Of a stretch of 64,000 nucleotides of DNA, positions 1 to 11,000 are shown in pieces. Each line of letters opens with the position of its first letter. Position 1 is the first letter of the stretch. Under the pieces are notes generated by a model. That model made no database searches, was not told where the DNA came from, and saw only the letters and a list, made by a program, of their open reading frames with translations. This stretch comes from Takakia lepidozioides (lineage: Eukaryota > Streptophyta > Takakiopsida > Takakiales > Takakiaceae), in assembly GCA_030704615.1 (NCBI GenBank), contig CM060734.1, positions 3,722,001 through 3,786,000 of the forward strand, written 5' to 3'. A program made the translations under genes and the position numbers.

Positions 1-48
1 GTCTTATTCTCAACAGAAGCTACTTTGCTCACAAATGCGTCACCCTGC
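1..48 (-). CDS. Candidate fourth exon of the pTAC13-like gene, cut by the window edge
   Basis: On the minus strand an acceptor (GATTGCACAG) is followed by 48 bases that stay open in the phase required by the donor at 425/424 and run off the edge. The short peptide (QGDAFVSKVASVENK) would follow the FYGTK stretch of exon 3. Intron 3 would be 376 bp (424-49). No diagnostic motif is present, so the support is phase and acceptor only. Confidence 0.4.
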
Positions 49-424
49 CTGTGCAATCTAACAAAGCCAAGAGATTAGAAGTTCGTTAAAACAAAGGCTT
101 TAGATGGCCACCCACTTGTTAGGTGAAACCATTAGTGGACGGCTTGTTTAGGATGAGAGTTGACTCTAGCTAGACTTGGGAGGTGTGCTTTTTTTATATT
201 AAGAAGAGATCACGGGATCGACCACAGAGAATGCTTTGAGCACAGGAACGCAGTAGACTTTTCTACTGTCATAAAGTGCCTGTATGCCTTGCCCAGGCAG
301 ACGACCTGACGAACAATGTTTGGAAAGATGGAATATGTTGTGGGCTGCACTGCTGTGCAGAGCTCTTCTCAGACATAGGTCACAGAAATTGCAATCAGGG
401 TGGAGCATACAAACAGAATCTCAC

Positions 425-3408
425 CTGGTAAGAGCTTTTGTGCCATAGAAATCCCGTACTCGAGGAACTCCTCTGATGAAGTCATAAACCTCCCTGTTGA
501 GCACCAAGCGCACTAGCAAACAGCCAGGATAGAGTCGTTGCCGGGCATCTGACAACCGCCGATCCTTCAATTTCTTTTGTGCTGGTACTGTTGGTAAAAA
601 AACCTGCAACAAAGGTGGACTCTAGTGAAGTAGGTTCTTTTCTCTCTCGAGAATCAAAATCTCCATCCTCATATTTGGACATGCCTGGCATGAAGCATGA
701 TTGAACAAGTGCACTATGTTGCTCATCAACACAAGGGTTAAATTAAAACTAAATGTGCAGCAACTGCAACAGAAAATTTATCTATGGTTAATAGAGTCGC
801 CCAAAGGCTGCTAACACAGCCTTGTCAAAAGTAGCATGGCCAATGGTTGAGCCAAAATAGTGGCCTGATTACACTTTCTCATGTAACCCTAAAGCATTGG
901 CCTTGCAGGTCTACCTCAAAGGGCTTGACAGAATTTGAGTTTCTAGCTTTATACTGCATGGTTGCCCTTATGAAGGGCAGCTCATATATTAACATCTTGT
1001 AAGAGAAAAATAAATAGAAGCACAGTCCTCCCTGAAGGAAAAAGGAACGACGCATAAAAAAGCGTTTTCCTGACTCCACACTTGACAGCAAAGTAGAGAC
1101 TTTAAGATGACATTCAGTTTTCATTAGATGAGGTGGTGTACTGACAATATATGTATGCACTTGTTAGGTGAACATTCTACCCAACTTCGCCATGCAGCTG
1201 AGTGCATAGATAGCCCTCCACATAAGCCAATAAAGATTTGAAAGAAGACACACCTAAGTGTGCCCAAAGTGCTCTGATACCAGGGTCATCTGATGGAAAC
1301 GAAACTTACCTCAAATTTAGCTCCAGGAAACCGTGCAGGAAAGTGGGTGGTGATGTACTCTCCTGCAATCTTCTCAGCATTTCGGGGTACAACAAGCATC
1401 CACCACTGGTACCCTTTGGTGGCTAGTCGATTCACGTCCAGCACCTCCTGCCAACCCTTGGGTTTTTTCTGTTTAACCAGCAGCTTTTCCTCAACCTCTT
1501 CTCGCCATGGCTCTTTTGACTCTTTCAACACTTCCCGCCGTTGATTTCGCAGCTTTCGTCTGTCTTTAGGGCTCAGTTGCTCAGTGCCTGAGGCCATCTC
1601 TGCCAAAGGTTTGCACAGTATGACAAAACGGAAGTTGCCAACTGCTGCAGGGCTTTGTGGGTGGGTACAGCTGGACCAAAAAGATGTTGACATTACTGGA
1701 CAAAGGTGATCTCTTATATCTCTCTCTTGCGGGCACACTAGTAAAGGAAATGCATGTAAGTATTACACCATATTGATTGAAGTTCAGAACTATGGTACAG
1801 ACCCAAGTTTTCCCAACCACTACTGTCAGCCAGAGATAGTAATTCAGTTTCTTGAGGGCACTACAAAGCACTTCGCAACAGACTTTTGCCAACCTTCCCA
1901 ACATGTTTCATGGCTCCTGCCTAAATGACTTATCCCGGGAAAGATGGCTCCGGCTTACTCGTGAGGGCACAGTCCAAGCCCAATCCTTATCACTGACCAT
2001 GTTCTCATTGATTCATGTGGTTGAAATGAGAGAGAGAGTGTATGTGTGTGTGTCACATAGCATGTCAAAGCTAGACAAGGAAGCACTAAACACAATGTGT
2101 TGTGTTTACCTCTTTTTAACAGCATCAGACAGCCTAATTTTAGGCATCATCAAACTGCCTCTATCCATCTGCCTCCCTACCTACCTTTACGTATCCTAAC
2201 TCGAAAACTCGGTGTTCTTAGTGGCAATCGGATACACACCAGGTAGGCCCTTCTCACAAACAGATTTGTTTCCCCCTCACTTTCACATCCTAGGAGCAAC
2301 AATAGAAAAGAGCACCAGTGTCTCTTTAAAGGCAACTCCTTTCCATGTAGGTACCAGCTCATAGATCCTTCAAACCCATTCAGAACAAAACAGCATGAGA
2401 ATGTGTGCAAAACCAACACAAACAAACATATTTGAGGTTTGAGAGAGCTCAAAGCCTCAGTCCCTTAGTCTCTTGCCCTTAGTAGCATTGCCTGCAACAA
2501 AAGAAGGTGAAGTGGCCTCACCTGGGTCCATCACAGCCAACCAACAAACCAACAGGTTAGTGATCTCTGTGGAGCCCCAGACTTAAACCACTTCACACTT
2601 GATGTCGATGTCATCCGCAGCAGGTCATACTAACGGAGAGGTTAGGAAGGTCCTTTCCGCCAGCAGTAGGTATACAACTCAGCTAGCAACAAGCACCAAT
2701 TTCTGCCCATGCTCCAGAGGGAGGGGGTGGTGGTGAGGGGCTCACTCCAGTAGTAGTTCTTAAATTGGTATTAACAATTGGTTTGGGCTTTCGAGATTTT
2801 CTCTAGAAAGCCCTTCACACAAGCATCAATCTGCTGTATGTGAGCAATTAGATTCCAACAGGGCCAGGGCTTTAGGCTCATGAGAGAGAGAGAGAGAACG
2901 AGCCTTCGTGGCTTTCCAATTTTGAAGTGTTCCTACAAACTGTTAACCCTGAAATTTCGTCGTTTGTTATCTTGTGCCCGTCACTGTTTACTCCCCAATG
3001 TGTTACAGAACCCATAATTCTTTATTGGGCTTCAAAGGTCCGCTATCATAAGGCCAAAATGGTGCCACGAGACCCTGATTTACTAGCCAGAGTTGAAGGG
3101 TTGATAAGGCCTTGTGACAATTTACAAGACAAACAATCTTTGAGCAGTAAGTAAGAAATATAGGGAAGAGAAAAGCATAACTGACCTGTGGCATTCCCTT
3201 GAAACTCACATACGAATGTGGTCAAGCAAAGAGGGATACATCGCGTCTGTCGGAATATCCCGTTGTGAAATCTCTGGAGAGAGAGACCATGGAAATATGA
3301 GAGAGGGAGGGGGAGGCTTGAGATCTTAGAAGGGGAGTAGTGCGGAGATCTGGCCAGGAGAGAGGGGCCCCTGACAGGCTTTGAAGACAACGACAGCATA
3401 GTTTCCAT
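425..3408 (-). CDS. PTAC13: Plastid NusG-like transcription factor (pTAC13 type), three exons, 3' part missing
   Basis: Exons read on the minus strand at 3408-3186, 1599-1310 and 603-425. Donors are ACAG|GTCAG, GAG|GTAAGT and CCAG|GTGAGA; acceptors are GGCAG|AG and TTGCAG|GT; the exon phases join without a frameshift. Exon 1 (74 codons) is rich in S, R, P and L and poor in acidic residues, as in a chloroplast transit peptide. Exon 2 has RRKLRNQRRE, PWREEVEEKL and QWWMLVVPR. Exon 3 has QKKLKDRR followed by YPGCLLVRLVLNREVYDFI, the NGN core of NusG-like proteins. This order matches Arabidopsis pTAC13 as I remember it, a protein of the plastid transcriptionally active chromosome. The C-terminal KOW domain would lie left of the window. 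Introns are 1586 and 706 bp. The start codon is the first Met of the transit-like exon and is less certain than exons 2 and 3. This is the only clear host gene in the window. Confidence 0.88.
1600..3185 (-). other. First intron of the pTAC13-like gene
   Basis: The intron is bounded by GT at 3185-3184 and AG at 1601-1600 on the minus strand. It holds microsatellite tracts, GAGA/TGTG near 2030-2056 and GA near 2881-2898. The short open frames in it have no recognisable motif, and I see no nested gene. Confidence 0.7.
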
Positions 3409-4479
3409 TGGACCCTATCACAAACAAACCCAACTCCAACACCTCCCTCTCTCTGACTGCTTCTTACTTGCAAGGTGCAGTGCCATGGCTTACGAGCAAT
3501 CTCACTACCAGAGATTACCCGGTGTATCACCCTCGCTGGTCTGCAAGAAGAAAGAACTGAACTACAAAAGATGTGATTTCCTCCTAACTTCGAATTTTAT
3601 GTTCTCCATAGACAGACGAAAATGCGCTGGACGGATTGGGACGTCTCTTCCACAACAAGCAGCAAGGTGCCAACTTTATGCTTCTACACTTTACATAATA
3701 CAAAACGGGATGCTCAAAAAGTTTAGCCACGCATTAAGAAATAAATTATTCTAATAATTCCAAATAAAATTCCATCAGGGCATCTGTCCCCTTCAAAAGA
3801 TTAAAAAAATAAAAAAATAAAACCTGAACCATCCCCTATTTAATAGGTATCACCTTCTTGCCTTCTTTTTTTGGACCCCTTCATTTCTTGACATCCCTCT
3901 ACATATGCCTTATTATCTAAGCCCCCCACTCTAATTCCTGGACCACTCTAGAACGAACAGGGCCCACTCAAACTTGGGGGGCTTATTCAGGGGCCACTCT
4001 CAGATTTGCTTAACCCTTAAAGCGCCCAAACACAATTAGCCAAATTTAGGCCTGAGACCTACCCTGCCCATCCAGAAAAACTGACCGTATAAACGGGAGC
4101 CCACTTACACATTCTGTTAGTGGTAAAAATATTGGAAATTTTGACCGTACAACTAAAAATATTATAATGTTCTAATTGGGTTATAATTATTTGGGTAGTT
4201 AGGGTACAGGTGTCAAGTGGTGGGAGTAGGCCTGATTAGGGTCGGACATGTGTCACACCCTTCTAGAATGGTCCCACCACTTGAGGGGTGGGTTCTAGAA
4301 GGGTCCCGCCGCCCCGGGAGGGTATATAAAGGAGAGCAGGGCTCTCTTCCTACTTACTAACTAATTACTTATTACATTAGTACCTAGGGGGGTGTCCACA
4401 CACAAGCCCCAAAAGAGAACCAAACAAGAACCATAGATCTATTAATTAATAGAAACAGTAAGCTCAATAACGGTCACTA
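3409..4479. other. Intergenic region upstream of the pTAC13-like gene
   Basis: I recognise no gene here. An open frame at 3485-3754 (+) starts with ATG but has no recognisable content and lies where the host gene promoter should be. At 4016-4030 TTAACCCTTAAAGCGCC resembles the piggyBac-type terminus seen at 37412; no partner end was found nearby. Confidence 0.5.
4323..4330 (+). promoter_or_regulatory. TATA box, probably of an LTR or repeat promoter
   Basis: TATATAAA sits in a GC-rich setting, followed about 25 bases on by a pyrimidine-rich stretch, as in LTR promoters. No coding region of a plus-strand element follows, so the promoter may be orphaned. Confidence 0.35.
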
Positions 4480-4834
4480 GGGCCGCTTTGCACTAGGGCC
4501 CAAGCCCAAGAAATCTTTTTCTACCACTCTTGGGCTGGTCTTGGGCCAACTTCAACGGTCATGATCAAACAGTCATGATCGCACAAAAATAGTCTATTTT
4601 AATACCAAACTTCTTGGGCCCGAGAGTTGGAGACCATTCTAGGAGGGTTCCTTTTTCTTGGTCCGGCCCAAGAAGTTGACGCCAAAACTTGTGCCATGTA
4701 GGTGCCATGTAGGCAAATGACCCTTGGGTCCGGGCCGTAGTGTAAAGCCGTTGGGCCCAATTTTCAGGCCTCCGCCAATGGGAGTGCTCCATTCTCACTT
4801 GGTCTTGGGCTTAGGCCCTAGTGTAAAGCGGCCC
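4480..4834. mobile_element. MITE with about 30-bp terminal inverted repeats
   Basis: The left end GGGCCGCTTTGCACTAGGGC is mirrored at the right end as GGGCCGCTTTACACTAGGGC on the other strand, and both continue with AAGCCCAAGA. The body is 355 bp and non-coding. The CACTA motif inside the repeat recalls CACTA elements, but it is not at the very end and I find no clean target duplication, so the superfamily is open. Confidence 0.65.
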
Positions 4835-5022
4835 AAAGTTTAGTCTCTAGTCTCTACCAGCAAATCATTGTACTACTTCCATTTTTCCAACGTTTTTCAC
4901 AAGAACAGCAAATATGCATGGCTACGTTGCACAATTTCAGTACTGTAATGCATTTTTTGTGTTGTGTAGCTTCTGGCCTCACCAAATTTGCTGCGGACCA
5001 ACCTAGCCCTCAAAGTACTAGA

Positions 5023-5132
5023 GAACGCCCCCTAGGACGCATTATGGCTCCTAGTGAGTCGCTAGGGCAAGGCCGGTAGGCCGAGACATAGGGTCGAACT
5101 AGGTGCCATAATGAGCCCTAGGGGGCGCGTTC
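5023..5132. repeat. Foldback repeat, about 33-bp arms
   Basis: GAACGCCCCCTAGGACGCAT at the left is matched in inverted orientation by the right arm ending GGGGGCGCGTTC. The arms include CATTATGGC/GCCATAATG, and the loop is about 45 bases. It lies just beyond the point where the Gypsy integrase frame breaks (about 5190) and may belong to the DNA that replaced the element's 3' end. Confidence 0.6.
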
Positions 5133-5189
5133 CGTGGCGTAAAGGAATTTTGGGGGCAGATTAGGCCGTGATTGGCTGTAGGCCATAAT

Positions 5190-6128
5190 GAGCCAATAAA
5201 AGACCACAAAGCTGTTAACAGCTTTGTATCCCAATTTGTTCTGTTAGCATTGACTATCTTAGCAAGGATAGTGCATAGTATCTTGTTGGTGGCCTCTGCC
5301 TGCCCATTGCCCTGTGGGTAGTAGGTTGTGCTCTTCTTGTGCACAATCATAAATTCCTTGGTCAGTAATTCAATAGTCTCATTAATGAAATGACTCCTTT
5401 GATCACTGATAAATTCTAATGGACAGCCAAATCTCGTGAGTATGTTCTGTAGATTTCGCTGTTTTATCTCGCAGTGCCTTGCCTTCTACCCATTTAGTAG
5501 TATAATCTGTGGCTGTGATTATATACTTGTTATGGGTGTTCCTGGCTGGTGGATTGATTGGCCCAACAAAGTCTAATCCCCATTTCTGGAATGGTTCAGT
5601 AGGCATTGTAGGATGCAGTGCCACCTTTCCAGATCTCTGCAAAGGTCCTAGCCTTTGATATTCATCACAGTTCTTGCAATAATTATGTACATCTTTGAAT
5701 AAGGTAGGCCACCAGTATCCTACAAGTAATATTTTCCTACTGGTAGTCTCTTCTCCAAAATGTCCTCCAGCTATCCTCTTATGAATTTCTTCCAAGACTT
5801 TATTAATTTCATGATGATATAAGTATCTTTTCAGGACTCCATCTGGTCCCAGCTTGTACAATTTTTCTCCTATCATAGTATATGGTAGGGCTTTAATGGC
5901 TATTCTCGTCCTTTGTTCCTTCCCATAACTAGATGGGCACTGTCCATGAGTTAGGTAATATTTGATTGGCCACTGCCAATCTAAACAGTCATCTGCTCCA
6001 ACCTCAACTGCAAAAAAACTTGCATCAGGCAGTTGATCGTCTATCCCTAGACGATCAACGTGCTGACAAGTGATCTGCCACAAGATGCAAACGTCCAGGT
6101 TTGTAAACAACTTCGAATTCAAACTCAT
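5190..6128 (-). pseudogene. Gypsy integrase (zinc finger and catalytic core), broken
   Basis: The frame at 6128-5403 holds an H-H-C-C zinc finger ([10 protein letters not shown], then CKNCDEY). The catalytic core begins at [13 protein letters not shown] (first Asp) and [13 protein letters not shown]. The frame at 5350-5099 has YYPQGNGQAEATNKIL with the catalytic Glu. The middle of the core, with the second Asp, is disrupted by frameshifts near 5360-5440. The coding match ends at LTALW and the rest of that open frame is unrelated sequence. Confidence 0.85.
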
Positions 6129-6511
6129 GTAGTATAATCAGCCATCTTGATATCCTTCCACTTATCAAAGGCTTGTTCACCAAATAAATCAAAGCCTGAT
6201 GATCCACATAGAACATAAATGTCCTTCCCAGCAAATAATATCTGAACTTCTTGACTGAATAAATCATTGCCAAAGCTTATCTTTCGGTGGTGCTATAGTT
6301 CATTTTAGCACCGTTCAATAGTCTGCTAGCATAGTACACTGGTGAATCTATGTTTCCTGTGACATTTTGAGCTAACACAGCTCCCAATGCTTCTGCCAAT
6401 GTGGGTTAATCAGCACAGGTGTAGTTATTACTGACAATGTAAGTTCCTCGAAGGCGTGTTGGCACTCAGCTGTCCATGCAAACCCTGCATCCTTCTTCAA
6501 GAGTTTACTCA
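6055..6511 (-). pseudogene. Gypsy RNase H domain
   Basis: FYVDHQALIYLVNKP and [20 protein letters not shown] are typical of Ty3/Gypsy RNase H, followed by [10 protein letters not shown]. Upstream, SKLLKKDAGFAWTAECQ continues the RT exactly where the Mutator-like insertion cuts in. The part between (about 6280-6440) is frameshifted and has stops. Confidence 0.8.
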
Positions 6512-6521
6512 TTGGTGCAGC

Positions 6522-6564
6522 GAGTGCAGCTACGGCGTGAGCCTAGCCACGTGAGCCCAAGAGC
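6522..6564 (+). repeat. Left terminal inverted repeat of the Mutator-like element
   Basis: It matches the right end (10958-11000, inverted) at about 34 of 43 positions, with a perfect core from GTGAGCC to GAGCCCA. Further GTGAGC and GCTCAC motifs extend inward on both sides and may be subterminal protein-binding repeats. Confidence 0.8.
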
Positions 6565-6719
6565 TCGGCTCACGCTTTGTCCTCTAAGCGTGAGCTTAGG
6601 CTCACGCTTGCTAAGCGTGAGCACAGGGGTTTAGTGGAGGAAGAAGCAGGCCCCATACCCGAGTCCTCTGTTTAGAGAGGGTCCTATTGTCGTGGAAGCA
6701 GTTATAGCGCTTAAAAAAA

Positions 6720-8040
6720 GAGGTATAGAAAGAATGGAATGGTCATTGTGAAACTTACTGAGGTTTTCTTATTGAAGAAGAGGTGAAAAAAAAGGGCTGG
6801 GTGAGTCATCATGAATCTTATTTAGGAATTCTTGCATGAACAAGAGGCAAGAGAAGTTTGGATGCTCATTGTCAAGCTATATGACGTTTCCAGTATTTCA
6901 TCCATGGTGGATGGATGATGGATGGATGAAATATTGAAGGAGAGGTTAAAAATAATGAGGATGGGCAAGAACAAGCCCCAAAATATGACCCCTCATTGTG
7001 AAACAGGCAATGGTTTTTGTTAATGTAGATGAGGTGAAAATTAAACAGATGGTCATCTTCAAGCTTATTTAGGCTTTGTTTGTGAAGAACATGTGTAACA
7101 AAATGAGCGGTTTATTGTGGAACTTGTTCAGGTTTGTGTTATTGAAGATGAGGTGAAAAAAAAACACGTGGTCATTGTGATTGCTTATTTAGGGTGTGTT
7201 TGTGAAGAAGAGGTAAGAAAAAACATTGAGCTATCCTTGTGAAACTTGTTTAGGATTATGTTATTGAAGAAGAGGTGAAAAAAAAATCAGATGGTCATCA
7301 TGAATGCTTATATAGGGTTTGTTTGTGAAGAAGAGGTGAAAAAAAAAGTTAAGCTCTATCATTGTCAAACTTGTTCAGGTTTCTGTTATTGAAGAAGAGG
7401 TGAAAAAAGAAATCAGATGGTCATTATGAATGTTTATTTAGGGTTTGTTTGTGAAGAATAAATTGAGCTCTCATTCTCAAACTTGTTAAGGTTTCTGTTA
7501 TTGAAGAAGAGGTGAAAAAAATATTAGATGGTCATCATGAATGCTTATTTAGGGTTTGTTTGTGAAGAAGAGGTGAAAAAAAAACCAGATGGTCATCATG
7601 AATGCTTATTTAGGGAATAAATTAGGGATTGTTTGTGAAGAAGAGATGAAAAAAAAACTTGAGCTCTACCATTGTCAATTTTCTTCAGGTTTCTGTTATT
7701 GAAGAAGAGGTGAAAAAAAACCAGATGGTCATCATGAATGCTTATTTAGGGTTTGTTTGTGAAGAAGAGGTGAAAAAAATTGAGCTCTATCATTGTCAAT
7801 CTTGTTCAGGTTTTTGTTATTGAAGAAGAGGTGAAAAAAAAAACATATGGTCATCATGAATGCTTATTTAGGGTTTGTTTGTATAGAGGACGTGGAAAAC
7901 AAATGAGCTGTCATTGTGAAACTTGTTCGAGTGCCTGTTATTCAAGAAGAAGTGGAAAAAAAACAAGATGGTCATCATGAAGCTCATTTACGCAATGTTT
8001 CTGTAGAGGCCGTGAAAAAATAAAATGAGCTTTCATACTG
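6720..8040 (+). repeat. Degenerate tandem repeat, about 60 and 120 bp units
   Basis: The motif GAAGAAGAGGTGAAAAAAA recurs about every 60 bases. Two alternating spacers, one with CAGATGGTCATCATGAATGC and one with GAGCTCTACCATTGTCAA, make a 120-bp higher-order unit. Copies are most regular between 7240 and 7880 and decay to both sides. The open frame at 7780-7980 is part of this repeat and is not a gene. Confidence 0.85.
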
Positions 8041-8332
8041 ACACTTGTCTATGTTTGGCAGGCCCTCAAACAATTTTTTTTTTATTTTTTTATTTTTCTC
8101 TTTGGCCCGGGGCAATATTGGGGGTGGGGGCAGAAGTGGTGTGCGTTGACGCACTCAATTTTAGAGGCTCATTAACCAAACCCGATGAAAAAATAAACTA
8201 CATTTCATAACGAGACATCGTCTGCTTGTCCAGATTTAAGAACTGTGTATACATGTTCTACAAACAAGGCAGCCCTTTCCGACATTGCGAAAAATCGCAA
8301 CATATGCAACACTACTCGATATTGCCAATGTC

Positions 8333-8883
8333 TCACTGCAAAAGTGTTCGTACCTCACCAGGACCTAGTGTCGCCTGGTGAATGATTTGGTCTCTTTTGG
8401 GATCACAATACATCCTCCGCAAAAAGATGTAGTAAAGATGCTTGCAGGGAACCCATTTCCCTCTCTTTCCTAGAGCTTCCTCACGCATGCACACGAAGTC
8501 GGGACAGGTACACCCCGGAAAATTTCCCACCGTCACCTGATAGGCCCTGTCGTGCAAAACAAACCCAGATGTGAAGTATAAACCTGTCCATACCCAGGTG
8601 AAGGTACTTCCATAGTTCCTGTTACCCGAGCCTGAAGTAGTCTGGCCGATTCCACCTTCGCATCGTGATCAGGCCCCGAAGCCACCTGATGCACTGTTTT
8701 GCCATTCCTTCTTGTGGGGTGCGAAATATCGTCTAGAGGAGGCACCATAGCAGCAAGGCCACCAAGAGTCGACGCCACAGATTGGTGCAGACGAAAGCCG
8801 GCGTCCTCCAACTTGCCCATCTCCAGTTCGTCAATGATCATCTTGAAATCATGATCATGAAAAAATTGAGTGTGTTGACGCAC
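8333..8883 (-). pseudogene. SWIM zinc-finger fragment, likely remnant of a MULE transposase
   Basis: The frame at 8557-8333 has CTCPDF followed by VPCKHLYYIF, the CxC...CxH signature of SWIM zinc fingers found at the C-terminus of MULE transposases and some plant proteins. An upstream frame at 8883-8533 (IIDELEMGKLEDAGF) is probably the preceding part, joined by an intron or frameshift near 8560-8600. The DDE transposase core is not seen. Its place inside an element with MULE-type ends favours a transposase remnant over a captured host gene. Confidence 0.6.
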
Positions 8884-9036
8884 TCAGTTCTCAAGGGGGG
8901 GGGGAGGTGGGGGGGGTTTTTGGGTTTCCCCCAAAACCCGCCGGGTACCCGCGGTGAGAATCCGGACCCGCCTGTCGTCGATGATCATCCTGAAATCATG
9001 ATCATGAAGAAATTGAGTGCGTTGACGCACTCAGTT
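8831..9036 (+). repeat. 60-bp direct repeat ending in a palindromic GAGTGCGTTGACGCACTC motif
   Basis: Bases 8831-8890 and 8977-9036 are near-identical, starting at CGTCAATGATCATC/CGTCGATGATCATC and ending TTGACGCACTCAGTT. Related motifs occur at about 8141-8160 and 9300-9322. Homopolymer tracts (G-rich at 8896, T-rich at 9038) lie beside them. These look like edges of small nested insertions. Confidence 0.6.
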
Positions 9037-9525
9037 CAATTTTTTTTTTTATTTTTATTTTTTTATTTTTTTGTTATCATACAATCTGTCACGATGAGAT
9101 GTTGTCGGGAGCTGGCAAACTACTTGAAAGCCTTGGGGATGCGGATTATCAAGACCTGGAACTGTGTCAACAGTATATATCTGACGAAGGGGGATTGCCC
9201 AGGGCAGAAGGTGGGTTTCAAATACTTCGTTTTTATGCCTTCTCTGTTGAAGTTCCACTGTACTGACTGTTATGAAGTCATGCTGTTAGCACTGCCTGAA
9301 TTGAGTGCTTCAGCGCACTCAGTTATGGCGGTGCATGAGCAATGACTGTGAACCAGTTCCATCCAGAATGGGTCTGCACTCCCACCCAGATGTGCTATGA
9401 AACATTCCTCACTTATTATTGTCCTCTTCATCGCAGACCCGTCTATTTGAGGCCGTCTGTCTCTGAGGGTACATCCATTGTCAACTCCCACCACAGTGGT
9501 GGAGTTCGAGCTTCATGGGGGATGA

Positions 9526-10176
9526 TGTTTCATAAACGAGAGGTTCGATCCTGTCGTCGACGACATGCACTACAACTATGTCGACTCCAACGTATGTTTG
9601 CGAAAGCCAAATGGAACGCCTTGGAGAGGGGCCCGTGAAAAAAGCCCGGCTTTTATCCAAACGATCATTGAGAGTTGTTCTCGGCCAGGGGCCCGCATCA
9701 TAGATCTCACTCTTGGCACATGTTTCTCTTCTTGCCTTTGTCATCGATTTCTTTTCTTCTGCACCTTCTTTACTCAATATTCTAAAACTCTAATTCCTTC
9801 AATTTGTCTCTTGCAGGCGCTTCTTACCATGCTTGCAAGGCAGATGGCAGGCACTTGTTTGGTATGGAAGGAGATGCAGATATTTTCACTGGCCTCCTCG
9901 CCGAGTTGCAAGGGGGCGCGTCTACCTCCAATGTCAAGGATGTCACTGCGCAAATTGATATCCTCGACGGTGACGACAAAGACCTGGACAATGACTTTCA
10001 TGTGAGTAAGTTCATTTTCTGTCTATTTGATCCCTGTGTATATGCTCTGTCGCGTCCCCTTCTGTTGTCTGATTGTTACCCAAATGGTGCATTTCTGATT
10101 GCAGGAATGTGAACGCACTCCCGTGGCCCCTATCTTCCATATACTCGAGGGACTTGTGCTGGAGCCCACCTCCTAA
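9526..10176 (+). CDS. N4/N6 DNA methyltransferase-like C-terminal region, spliced
   Basis: Exons are 9526-9721, 9817-10001 and 10105-10176 (TAA), with boundaries T|GTTTCT...TTGCAG|GC and CAT|GTGAGT...TTGCAG|GA and consistent phases. The joined frame has FIQTIIESCSRPGARIIDLT, then a Gly-Thr turn, then ACKADGRHLFGMEGD and IFTGLL. This is the order of the C-terminal motifs (X then motif I, DPFxGSGTT, then GRxxxGxE) of beta-class N4/N6 amino-methyltransferases. Upstream, frames at about 9090-9300 (LSGAGKLLESLGDADYQDLE; LLKFHCTDCYEVM) may be the N-terminal half. The catalytic DPPY/DPPW is not visible and the region is frameshifted. A degraded or inactive homologue is likely. It lies inside the Mutator-like element. 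Confidence 0.55.
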
Positions 10177-10957
10177 TTATGTCCTTCCCGATTACACGGA
10201 AGACATTGCTCGTGTGCAAGCAACTGTGCTTTCTCCCCTACCTTTGCGTTGGAGTTCCAGAAAGACGCTCAGGCACCTCTTCATAGATGATAGTGCAGCA
10301 GTTTCAGGTGGTAGCAGTAGCAGTGTTGATACCACCTACGGATGTACTTGAGGGCATTCATTTATGGAACATGAGGGGACACACTCTCCGTTTTCCGTTG
10401 CACCACCATTTCTCTTCCCACCATCCGTTGTAATGAGCACGGACTACAATGAAATTCACATCCCTGAATTGAAACATTCTCTCCTCCGCGTCCTGCGAAT
10501 TAAAGTGTTTTCATTCTAATCATTGCTCTCAAATTCAACCGTGTGCATTCAATAAAAGTTTTCAACAGAGATGAATATGTGCATAGTCCAATAGACAGTC
10601 ATTCGACATATGCCATCACACCAATATTTGGTTGGATGGATGGAGGATGAATGTTTTTGGATGGATGAACCCCGATTGGATGTACACTGTGGATGAATGT
10701 TGCATGCATGGATGGCCCCATGGATGATGTCAGTGCGCAGTATCATGCACAGGGGCGGGATGGCGAGGTTCACTGTCGGGGTTGAGGTGGGTCCCTAAGG
10801 CTAACAAGGGTTAGGGTTTCTGTTTGGGGTTGCAGGGTTAATATGGATGAAGCCGTGTTTCTGCGGTAATGGATCCTCTTCCACGGAAATAGACGCCGCA
10901 TCTTTCCCAAAATCATGTCACGTGTCCTGGGCTCACGCCAGGCTCCTGGGCTCACAG
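10177..10957. other. Non-coding right flank of the Mutator-like element
   Basis: I see no gene. Degenerate GGATGGATGA-type repeats occur at about 10630-10720. Similar GGATGGATGA stretches appear at 6900-6940, 19030-19080 and 20170-20310, so this is a dispersed simple repeat. Confidence 0.5.
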
Positions 10958-11000
10958 GCTCCTGGGCTCACGTGGCTAGGCTCACACTCTAGCATCCCCC
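10958..11000 (-). repeat. Right terminal inverted repeat of the Mutator-like element
   Basis: This is the inverted partner of 6522-6564. Inside it, CTGGGCTCAC is repeated three times at about 15-25 base spacing (10927-10969), a subterminal repeat cluster. Confidence 0.8.

Larger units (their letters stand above)
6522..11000. mobile_element. Mutator-like element inserted in the Gypsy RT/RNase H junction
   Basis: The 10-bp direct repeat TTGGTGCAGC flanks the element at 6512-6521 and 11001-11010. The ends form imperfect inverted repeats of about 43 bp sharing GTGAGCCTAGCCACGTGAGC. Removing the insertion and one repeat rejoins the Gypsy frame from RRYAQMAAP to SKLLKKDAGF, so the boundaries are firm. 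A 9-11 bp target duplication with terminal inverted repeats is typical of Mutator-like elements. Cargo: a tandem repeat, a SWIM zinc-finger fragment (-) and a spliced methyltransferase-like gene (+). No full MULE transposase was found. Confidence 0.85.

Noticed and set aside
1270-1281. Perfect TGGTATCAGAGC primer-site 12-mer (minus strand) in an intron of the pTAC13-like gene
   Set aside because: No LTR end, PPT or retroelement coding sequence lies around it, and it is close to a verified splice donor. Chance match is likely.
3485-3754. 89-codon plus-strand open frame next to the pTAC13-like gene
   Set aside because: It lies in the probable promoter region, has no motif and its composition is not clearly coding.
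9542-9551. GGTTCGATCC resembles a tRNA B box
   Set aside because: It lies in the frame of the methyltransferase-like exon, and no A box or acceptor stem pairs with it.
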